Below, piece by piece: positions 6,502 through 12,487 of a stretch of DNA of 16,937 nt. How positions within the stretch are numbered: the stretch's first letter is position 1; each line of letters opens with the position of its first letter. The translations under genes and the position numbers were made by a program. The notes under the pieces were generated by a model. The model did no database searches. It was not told the origin of the DNA and saw only the letters and a program-made list of their open reading frames with translations. Source of the DNA: Dehalococcoidia bacterium (lineage in GTDB: Bacteria > Chloroflexota > Dehalococcoidia > Lucifugimonadales > JAGWBF01); NCBI GenBank assembly GCA_021296025.1, contig JAGWBF010000041.1, forward strand, positions 1-16,937, read 5' to 3'.

Positions 6502-7518
6502 GTGGAGCATCCTGCCACCAGTTTCCATATCGGAAGCCGCCGGGATTCCAATATCGAAGAGGTCATCGCCTCAGCCAAGCTCGCTGATGAGCTGGGCTAC
6601 GACACCATCTGGGTGGGTGAGTCCTGGGGATGGGATGTGTTCACCACGCTGACGATGATCGCCTGCCACACTGAGCGGATCAGACTGGGCACGGGCATTG
6701 CCACCGTATTCAGCCGCAGCCCGGCCATGACCGCCCAGAGCATCGCCTCTCTGGATGTTATCTCCGGTGGACGGGCCACGCTGGGGCTGGGGACCAGCGG
6801 GCGCATCGTCATCGAAGACTGGCACGGCGTCGAATACAGCAGGCCCCTGGAGCGCACCAGGGAGTACATAAATATCATCCGCCTGATCCTCAGTGGTGAG
6901 CGAGTGGACTTCCGGGGCGAGATTTTCAACCTCGCCCGGTTCCGCCTGCCCTTCTCCCCCATTCAGAACAGTATCCCCATCTACGTGGCTTCCCTGGGTC
7001 CCAGGAACCTGGCATTAACGGGCGAGCTGGCCGATGGGTGGCTTCCCACTTGGCCCCACGTGAGCCATCTCCCGGATATGTTTCGCATCGTGGAACAGGG
7101 CGCCGTAGAAGCCCATCGGAGCCCAGCCGATATCGACGTCGCCCCCAGCATTCTTTGCTACGTCTCCGGCAGTAGTGAGGAGGAGGCAGAAGCCCGCCGG
7201 CTGCTCAGCGACCACATCGCGTACTATGTCGGTGGGATGGGTACCTATTACTACGACCTGTTCACCAGGTATGGCTACGGTGAAGAAGCGTCCCTCATTC
7301 GCCAGGCTTGGATGTCTGGCGACCGAAGCGGGGCAGCTTCCATGGTGTCCCAGGATATGCTGGACAACATCACCATTACCGGCAACGAGGATGAGTGCAG
7401 AGAAAAGCTGTCCAAGTACAGGGACAACGGCGCAACATCGCCGGCGGTGGGTTGCCCCCACGGTTGCGACACCGAAGTAGTCCTTAGCACCCTACGGGCC
7501 TTGGCGCCCCAACCCTGA
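6502..7518 (+). CDS. LLM-class (luciferase-like) F420- or flavin-dependent oxidoreductase
   Basis: A 338-residue TIM-barrel enzyme of the bacterial luciferase-like superfamily, which uses reduced F420 or FMN for hydride transfer or monooxygenation. Seen are ADELGYDTIWVGES (about 28-41), the strand RIRLGTGIATVFSRSP, AQSIASLDVISGGRATLGLG (79-97), the region REYINIIRLILSGE (120-133), FRGEIFNL, and the late PIYVASLGPRNLALTGELADGWLP. These motifs place it with the F420-type oxidoreductases annotated in Actinobacteria and Chloroflexi. The start is GTG 6502, with AAGAGG about 9 nt upstream. A consensus-like promoter lies at 6421. Its stop is 5 nt before the ATG of the kinase-like gene, so the two are probably cotranscribed. 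Substrate unknown. Confidence 0.93.
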   Translation: MEHPATSFHIGSRRDSNIEEVIASAKLADELGYDTIWVGESWGWDVFTTLTMIACHTERIRLGTGIATVFSRSPAMTAQSIASLDVISGGRATLGLGTSGRIVIEDWHGVEYSRPLERTREYINIIRLILSGERVDFRGEIFNLARFRLPFSPIQNSIPIYVASLGPRNLALTGELADGWLPTWPHVSHLPDMFRIVEQGAVEAHRSPADIDVAPSILCYVSGSSEEEAEARRLLSDHIAYYVGGMGTYYYDLFTRYGYGEEASLIRQAWMSGDRSGAASMVSQDMLDNITITGNEDECREKLSKYRDNGATSPAVGCPHGCDTEVVLSTLRALAPQP

Positions 7519-7523
7519 CCCCG

Positions 7524-8570
7524 ATGTTCCAGGTCTTGGCAAAGGCGGCGGTTATGGAGAGGATTACCCTGGACAGATTCCGACCGGAGGGGTTTCTGGG
7601 GTCGGGGTCTGACTACGAAGTTCATGCCGCCACTGACGCGGAAACGGGACAGCTGGTGGTTGTCAAGCGCCCCAAGCCCGACTACATCTCCCGGGAGCTG
7701 CACAGCGGCGTTGACATGCTCTCAGAAGCGTTGATTGATATCCACGCATCCGTCGCCAACTCGGTCCCAGGGGTGTGCAGGATGCTGGGATACACCGACG
7801 TTGGCAGCCACGGAAGTTACTTCGATGATGAGATAGCGGCCGAGTACCGGGCGCTGGTGTTCGAAAGGGCCAGGGGCATACCGCTGGTGGCCGACATTGG
7901 GGACAAGTTCAAGGGAGTACCCATCGGGCTGGGCCAGAACCTGTTCGCCCTGCACCCTGCAGCCACGGAGGTGCCCGACGGCGCCTCCCCGGTGCAGACT
8001 CAGCTTCTACATGTCGAGGGGTCCTTCGCCGCCGCTGGGCATTTACTCCTGGATATGCGCCCCCAGAACATTTACTACGACCCTGCCGTCGGCAGGATAT
8101 CCGTCATCGACGTGGGTGCCGTACCCACATACGGACCGGCTTCCCAGGGGCAGGCAAGCTCAGGAGGGCAGGAGCAGGACCTCCACAACTTCTTTGCAGA
8201 GGTCTTCCGGTTCTACCTGTCCCCATTTCCTCCGCCCCTTGACCCAGCGGGCTACGGTGAGCCTTACGGGATGCGGGCTGCACCGGACTTTGGCCAGCAG
8301 GTGGACGGGATGATTGACGCCTTTCTTAAGGCCGAGGACGGGGATCTGGGCCATACGGCGACAGAGACGCTGCAGAAGGTTCGGAGTCGGAACTACACTT
8401 CTGTAGAGGGGTTCGGGAGGGACCTGCAGTTTTGCCTGGAGGCAGCATCCAACAGGGACAATCTACATGGGGAAGGCAACCCGGCCTTGGATGCTTGGAG
8501 GAACGCCAGGAAGCTCCTGGAGGCGCCCTATTGGAAACGCTTCCTGCTTGAGGAGAGCCCAGGGGCCTGA
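7524..8570 (+). CDS. Divergent protein kinase-like protein
   Basis: A 348-residue soluble protein with a degenerate eukaryotic-type kinase fold. A glycine-rich loop FLGSGSDYEVHAATD (24-38) is followed by the ATP-anchoring Lys in VVVKRP (K48). VFERARGIPL resembles the hinge. The catalytic loop is LLLDMRPQNIYYD (D177, N182, with R179 where Lys is usual). The metal-binding DFG is replaced by DVG (196-198). The His-Arg of the HRD motif is missing. It may therefore be an active atypical kinase or a pseudokinase. There is no transmembrane segment or sensor domain; the C-terminal 130 residues are mostly helical and unknown. The first ATG (7524) lacks a ribosome site; ATG 7554 is an alternative that keeps the whole fold. 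It lies 5 nt after the LLM gene and is followed by a PP2C phosphatase gene, which supports a kinase/phosphatase pair. Confidence 0.75.
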   Translation: MFQVLAKAAVMERITLDRFRPEGFLGSGSDYEVHAATDAETGQLVVVKRPKPDYISRELHSGVDMLSEALIDIHASVANSVPGVCRMLGYTDVGSHGSYFDDEIAAEYRALVFERARGIPLVADIGDKFKGVPIGLGQNLFALHPAATEVPDGASPVQTQLLHVEGSFAAAGHLLLDMRPQNIYYDPAVGRISVIDVGAVPTYGPASQGQASSGGQEQDLHNFFAEVFRFYLSPFPPPLDPAGYGEPYGMRAAPDFGQQVDGMIDAFLKAEDGDLGHTATETLQKVRSRNYTSVEGFGRDLQFCLEAASNRDNLHGEGNPALDAWRNARKLLEAPYWKRFLLEESPGA

Positions 8571-8610
8571 ACGCTAGACCCAGGAGCCTGCTTCCCCCGT
8601 AGGTCAGCTA

Positions 8611-9288
8611 ATGGATGATCGCAAAGTAGATATCTTCCAGGACAACACCTGTCACGGAGAGGATGCGTTCCTGGTACGGGAGCTTGGGCCCGGTACAGCC
8701 ATGGACTGCGTCTTCGACGGGGCGACCCACTGCGAGGGGGCTTATGCCAGCGGCTTCACGAAGGACATTCTGGCAAAGGGAGACATCGAGAGTCTGGACG
8801 ACGCCCTAGCCCTTCTGAAGCAGGCCAACGATGTGCTGTTCAATGCGGGGAGGGGCCGGAACCTGCTGACCACCGTGGCCCTGGTGTTCTACCGGCAGGA
8901 ACGCGCCAGTGTGCTCAGCGTCGGCGACAGCGCGGTGTACCTTGTTAGGGATAGCGCTATTACCACCCTTACACCGACCAGGGAACGCGGGGAGCTGGCC
9001 ACGCTGGTTGGCGGGGCGATAGGGCTCAAGCATATTCTGGAACACGATTCAACGACCCTTGATGTGCAGCCGGGGGACAAGATCGTGCTTGCCACCGACG
9101 GGCTTTTGAGCAACCTGATGGATACCGAAGTGTGCGCAGCCCTGGAGGGGAGCAAGTCAGCTTCGGAAGCTGTCGAGCGGCTTCGGAACAGGTTCATAGA
9201 GAAGCGCGGGTCGAAGATGGGTAGGGATGGCGCCTATGGCAGCTTCAAAGAGGACGATGTCACAGCTTTAGTGCGGTTTGTTCCGTAG
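8611..9288 (+). CDS. PP2C-type serine/threonine protein phosphatase
   Basis: A 225-residue metal-dependent phosphatase (PPM/PP2C family), catalytic domain only. The landmarks are all present in order: GEDAF (E17, D18), VFDGATH (D36, G37), LLTTVALVFY, VLSVGDSAVYLVRD (G105, D106), GDKIVLATDGL (D163, G164) and the closing EDDVTALVRF (D215, D216). These Asp residues coordinate the two Mn/Mg ions that activate the attacking water. The usual DGHGG becomes DGATHCEG, a variant seen in other bacterial PP2Cs. The start is ATG 8611, with a weak AGGT upstream. It lies 40 nt downstream of the kinase-like gene on the same strand, so it most likely reverses that protein's phosphorylation of a shared target. 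It converges with the unknown gene at 9309, with 20 nt between stops. Confidence 0.9.
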   Translation: MDDRKVDIFQDNTCHGEDAFLVRELGPGTAMDCVFDGATHCEGAYASGFTKDILAKGDIESLDDALALLKQANDVLFNAGRGRNLLTTVALVFYRQERASVLSVGDSAVYLVRDSAITTLTPTRERGELATLVGGAIGLKHILEHDSTTLDVQPGDKIVLATDGLLSNLMDTEVCAALEGSKSASEAVERLRNRFIEKRGSKMGRDGAYGSFKEDDVTALVRFVP

Positions 9289-9308
9289 GGCTGGCGTCGG
9301 GGGGTGGC

Positions 9309-9881
9309 CTAGTTCCGCCTCTCCCAGAGGGTGAAGAAGTTGGGGGACTGGTCGCCCAGCATTTCCCTGATCTCCTCGCGATTCAGGTTGCGGATGACCC
9401 GATGTTCCTGCTTCATGAGCTGGGCTAGGAGCCCGCTCAGCTCTTCCATCACAGCCGAGCTGCTGTGCTCCCCCAGCAGGGAGCGACAGGCCAGGTGCAC
9501 ATCCTGGGGACCCATGTCTCCCGATGGCCCTCCGATGACATAGACGGCGATGTTGGGAGGCCCATCGATGGTGATGCCTCGGTCCAGGTGCTCCAGTATC
9601 TTGGCAATCGCCATCTCTCGGAAGTGCTCCTCCAGCCGCAGGGGCAGGTCCATAAACTGGACGAATGGGTGCTCACAGGGCTCTCTGAGAATGCTGGCAA
9701 AGCCTTCTTCGACCTTCGATATGAAGCTCTCGTCGAAGATTGTCGTCGAATCCAGGTGGAAGATGGATGTTCCAGGGTCCCGGCGGTCGATCACCAGGAA
9801 CTCCTTAAGATGTAGGAAAATGCACAGGTTTATGTCGGCGGGTTCAGAGCTTTCGTGTCCTAGCTGGAACAGCTCTTCCAT
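9309..9881 (-). CDS. Unrecognised 190-residue cytosolic protein
   Basis: I do not recognise a family. The protein is acidic, soluble, without signal peptide or membrane segment. It shows alternating strands and helices: an N-terminal strand-rich part (LCIFLHLKEFLVIDRR, then SIFHLDSTTIF), a middle helical part (FREMAIAKILEHLDRG), then IAVYVIGGPSGDMGPQDVHLACRSLL and a C-terminal helical tail (MEELSGLLAQLMKQEHRVIRNLNREE). The start is ATG 9879-9881, with GGGGAGAAGG just upstream. The frame stays open to 10127, but that part is antisense to the catalytic start of otsB, so it is not used. It converges with the PP2C gene and is divergent from otsB across about 100 nt. Its position suggests a role with the kinase/phosphatase pair or with trehalose metabolism, but there is no direct evidence. 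Confidence 0.7.
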   Translation of the reverse strand: MEELFQLGHESSEPADINLCIFLHLKEFLVIDRRDPGTSIFHLDSTTIFDESFISKVEEGFASILREPCEHPFVQFMDLPLRLEEHFREMAIAKILEHLDRGITIDGPPNIAVYVIGGPSGDMGPQDVHLACRSLLGEHSSSAVMEELSGLLAQLMKQEHRVIRNLNREEIREMLGDQSPNFFTLWERRN

Positions 9882-9984
9882 ATACCTTCTCCCCACATCA
9901 GCTTGCCCACCAATTCTATCACAGGTGTAAAATGGTAGAAAGGGAAACGACCCTCCCCCAATGCTGACGATCAGGTAGGAAAGC

Positions 9985-10788
9985 ATCTCGCCAAAGCACC
10001 TTGCAGACCATCTGGACCATGTCGAATCGCTGCTGCGCGGCAGACGATTTGGGCTGCTCACAGACTTGGATGGCACCCTCTCCGAGCTGGTGTCCAACCC
10101 TGAGGACTCGGAAGTTTCCCCCCACATCAGAGACCCCTTACAAGAGCTGTGTGGAAAGCTGCACCTGGTGGCGGTGATTACGGGACGCTCAGCCCTTCAA
10201 GCCCGCCGCATAGTAGCCATAGATGATCTCCTCTACGTTGGAAACCATGGCTTGGAGCAGTTGAGGAATGGGGAGTTATCCGTCCCCGTAGGCGTGCAGC
10301 CTCACTTGCAGCCCCTGAACGACCTGAAGCTGGTCCTTCAGTCCGAGCTTGCAATCCCGGGGGTCTCCTTTGAGGACAAGGGTGTCTCCTTCGCCATCCA
10401 CTACCGCAACGCCCCAGACCCGGAGGCGGCTGGCCTTCAGGTGCAAGAGGCCATCGACCGGGAGGGCGGAGGGGCATTCAGGCTGGTGCCCGGCAAGATG
10501 GTGATCAACATCCTTCCACCTGTCCACCTCACGAAGGGAACCGCCGTCCACGACCTGGCCGAAGGCCACGGCCTGGAGGCTGCAATGTATATCGGGGATG
10601 ATTTGACCGACCTGGACGCCTTCCGGGCCGTTGACGACCTGGTCAACGATGGGCGCTGTGAAGGTCTGAAGATCGGGGTTGTAGGCGCCGATGCCCCCCG
10701 GGAGATCGCCGACGAGGCAGACTACACCCTTGGCAGTGTAGGGGAGGTCGGCTGGTTCCTGGACTGGCTGTCGGCCAACGCCGGCTAG
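9985..10788 (+). CDS. otsB: Trehalose-6-phosphate phosphatase with no canonical start codon
   Basis: HAD-superfamily phosphatase that converts trehalose-6-phosphate to trehalose. Motif I is LLTDLDGTLSEL (the first Asp is the nucleophile), motif II is VAVITGRS, and motif III is YIGDDLTDLDAF near the C-terminus. A cap domain (VGNHGLEQL, then RLVPGKMVINILPP) lies between. The only in-frame ATG/GTG/TTG close to the start is TTG 10066, which begins one codon after the nucleophilic Asp and would give a dead protein. An in-frame ATG at 9961 meets TAG after five codons (9976). I place the start at ATC 9985, four nt after AGGTAGGA, because this gives 267 residues, about the family length. A nonsense mutation, a sequence error or stop readthrough are the alternatives. 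The coding frame beyond is clean, so it is not an old pseudogene. It overlaps the convergent otsA by 4 nt. Confidence 0.8.
   Translation: MSPKHLADHLDHVESLLRGRRFGLLTDLDGTLSELVSNPEDSEVSPHIRDPLQELCGKLHLVAVITGRSALQARRIVAIDDLLYVGNHGLEQLRNGELSVPVGVQPHLQPLNDLKLVLQSELAIPGVSFEDKGVSFAIHYRNAPDPEAAGLQVQEAIDREGGGAFRLVPGKMVINILPPVHLTKGTAVHDLAEGHGLEAAMYIGDDLTDLDAFRAVDDLVNDGRCEGLKIGVVGADAPREIADEADYTLGSVGEVGWFLDWLSANAG
10785..10788. other. Shared CTAG stop of convergent otsB and otsA
   Basis: The 4-base palindrome CTAG supplies TAG as the stop of otsB on + (10786-10788) and TAG as the stop of otsA on - (10785-10787). The two converging genes therefore overlap by 4 nt, and no terminator fits between them. Confidence 0.9.
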
Positions 10789-12302
10789 GAAAGGGCCCCG
10801 ATGTCCTGAAGCTGGGTGCACAGCCAGTTGTTGATGTCTTCCCGCTCAATATTCTGAGATAGGTCGGTCGAACGCCTCTTGCGCTCCTCAGGGTCCATGG
10901 TCAGGGCTTGGTACATCGCCTGCATGGTGCCCTCGATGTCCGAAGGGGAAACGGTCAGCGCCCCCTTGTGGAGCTGCTTGTACGCCCCCGTGGTCTCGGA
11001 CAGGATCAGCACACCCTCCCGGCCGTTTACGATGGGGCCTTCCTTGGCTACCAGGTTCATTCCATCTATGACCGAGTTGACCAGCATCACATCGTAGAGC
11101 TTCATCCCTGCGATGGCCTGGGTGTAATTGTTCTCCATAAAGGTCGAGATGGGAGTCCACTCATCGGTGCTGTAGGTGGCGTTGATGTCCCGGATTGTCT
11201 GCTGGATCTCATCCATGTATCGCTGGTACTGTCGAATGTGGGTGCGGGAGGGCACCAGGAAGGCAAGGAAGTTCACCCGGCCCCTAAGGTCGGGGTAGCG
11301 GGACAGGAGCAGCCCGAAGGCCTTGAACCCGCGCACCACGTTCTTGCTGGGCTCCGCCCTGTCCACCCGGATGATGGTGTTCTCATTGCACATAGGTTTC
11401 AGCTTCTGCTCGTAGTCCAGGGCCCGAGGTGAGTTGGCAATCCGATCGATCTCTTCAGCATCGATGGAGATTGGGTAGGCCCGCACAAGGGTCCTGTGCC
11501 CGTCCACGAGCACTGACCGTTCCACATGGTCTATCTGGGAATCGGGCAGGAACTCTTCGCAGCTGTCCAGGAAGTTCCGGACATCGTGGGGAGTCTGAAA
11601 CCCTATGATATCCGAGGAGCAGAGGGACCTGCAGATACTACGGAGGATGGATGAAGGAAGGAGCTGCCAGTACCTGGGGCTGGGCCACGGTATGTGGGTG
11701 AAATGGTGGATGATGGCGTTGCCCAAGGCTTCCCGGATGTAGTGGGGGGCCAGGTACAGGTGGTAGTCGTGCACCATGATCACCGGCGTCTTCGTGCTGG
11801 TGGACGCTTCTTCGACCACCACGTTGGCAAAGGCCCGGTTGACCTCCACGTATCCATCGCTCCATGCATCATGAACGTTGGCATCCAGATTCGGGTTGTA
11901 GGGGGAGTTCCACATGTAATGCTGGAGGAACCAGAGCAGGGGGTTGCAGAAGATGTTGTAGTACTTGTGGTACACCTTGCGGGGGGTGACGACGAAGCGG
12001 GTGTATATCTTGTGGCCGGGGATGGGGGACTTGATGCGGGCGCCGTTGCTTCCGTCGGAGGCCCTTCGGTCGCCTTCGCCGACGGCGCTGGCCACCCAGG
12101 TGAACTCCAGCATCTGGGCCAGGGAGTTGAGCGCTGTGACAACGCCCCCGCTGCCCCGCCTGGCCTCCGTTCGCCCGTCGGGAAGGGCGTGGTGCTCAAC
12201 AGGCCCTCGGTTGCTGGCGAGGATCAGGTTCTTGTCAGCCAGCACATCCTCGCACAGGCCCCGCAGCCGGGACCAACGCGCGTCCTGTTGATCAGCCGAC
12301 AT
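10785..12302 (-). CDS. otsA: Trehalose-6-phosphate synthase (GT20 family)
   Basis: A 505-residue retaining glycosyltransferase, GT-B fold, that moves glucose from a nucleotide sugar to glucose-6-phosphate. The N-terminal domain has LILASNRGP (the first strand and sugar-binding Asn-Arg), GSGGVVTAL, YHKYYN, and VHDYHLYLAP (H178, D179). The C-terminal donor domain has IIRVDRAEPSKNVVRGF (R315 and K320, the phosphate-binding pair) and the signature SVIDGMNLVAKEG (D413, E421). All key residues are kept. The VDRxxPSKN form differs from the E. coli VDRLDYTKG and resembles actinobacterial OtsA, so GDP- or ADP-glucose use is possible; a glucosylglycerol-type role cannot be excluded. The partner otsB next door favours trehalose. 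The start is ATG 12300-12302, with a weak ribosome site. A promoter and palindrome lie upstream at 12421-12465. Confidence 0.9.
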   Translation of the reverse strand: MSADQQDARWSRLRGLCEDVLADKNLILASNRGPVEHHALPDGRTEARRGSGGVVTALNSLAQMLEFTWVASAVGEGDRRASDGSNGARIKSPIPGHKIYTRFVVTPRKVYHKYYNIFCNPLLWFLQHYMWNSPYNPNLDANVHDAWSDGYVEVNRAFANVVVEEASTSTKTPVIMVHDYHLYLAPHYIREALGNAIIHHFTHIPWPSPRYWQLLPSSILRSICRSLCSSDIIGFQTPHDVRNFLDSCEEFLPDSQIDHVERSVLVDGHRTLVRAYPISIDAEEIDRIANSPRALDYEQKLKPMCNENTIIRVDRAEPSKNVVRGFKAFGLLLSRYPDLRGRVNFLAFLVPSRTHIRQYQRYMDEIQQTIRDINATYSTDEWTPISTFMENNYTQAIAGMKLYDVMLVNSVIDGMNLVAKEGPIVNGREGVLILSETTGAYKQLHKGALTVSPSDIEGTMQAMYQALTMDPEERKRRSTDLSQNIEREDINNWLCTQLQDIGALS

Positions 12303-12420
12303 ACTAACACCACTTATCGAGTCTTGACTCCGTGATCAAGCCCACCACTTGCCCGCAATCTTTCGTACCCTTCGGAGCGTTGACAAAGTACGGGGAACGT
12401 AGCTATGCGGGCTGCTTCCG

Positions 12421-12449
12421 ACGTTAGCATCTCGCTAGTTTATTGTCAA
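12421..12449 (-). promoter_or_regulatory. Candidate promoter of otsA
   Basis: On the minus strand a perfect TTGACA (12444-12449) is followed after exactly 17 bp by TAACGT (12421-12426), a weak -10. Transcription would start near 12414 and give a leader of about 110 nt before otsA. A weak -10 plus a palindrome over the -35 suggests activator or repressor control. A second TTGACA at 12380 on + has no matching -10 or gene downstream. Confidence 0.4.
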
Positions 12450-12465
12450 GTAAACATAACTAGCG
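12433..12465. repeat. Perfect 8-bp inverted repeat around the otsA -35, possible operator
   Basis: CGCTAGTT (12433-12440) and AACTAGCG (12458-12465) are perfect inverted arms with a 17-nt A/T-rich spacer that holds the otsA -35 hexamer. The arms are 25 bp apart centre to centre, about 2.4 helical turns. It is a plausible dimer-binding site for a regulator. As a hairpin the loop is long and no T-run follows, so a terminator is less likely. Confidence 0.4.
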
Positions 12466-12467
12466 GC

Positions 12468-12487
12468 CGCAGGCCTCACCGCCTGCG
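12468..12487 (-). terminator. Hairpin over the stop of the SagB-like gene, possible weak terminator
   Basis: CGCAGGC (12468-12474) and GCCTGCG (12481-12487) form a 7-bp GC stem with a 6-nt loop that contains the stop codon of the SagB-like gene. On the minus strand it is followed by GCCGCTAGTTATGTTTACTT, only loosely T-rich and not immediate, so termination efficiency is doubtful. Confidence 0.3.

Noticed and set aside
9882..10127. 82-residue N-terminal extension of the unknown minus-strand gene
   Set aside because: It is antisense to the conserved N-terminus and DxD motif of otsB, and ATG 9881 has its own ribosome site.
11694..12335. 213-codon + strand frame opposite otsA
   Set aside because: It is a mirror of the GC-rich otsA coding strand without recognisable domains; otsA conserves all catalytic residues.
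12380..12408. A + strand promoter starting with TTGACA at 12380
   Set aside because: At 16-18 bp spacing no acceptable -10 is found, and no + strand gene follows.
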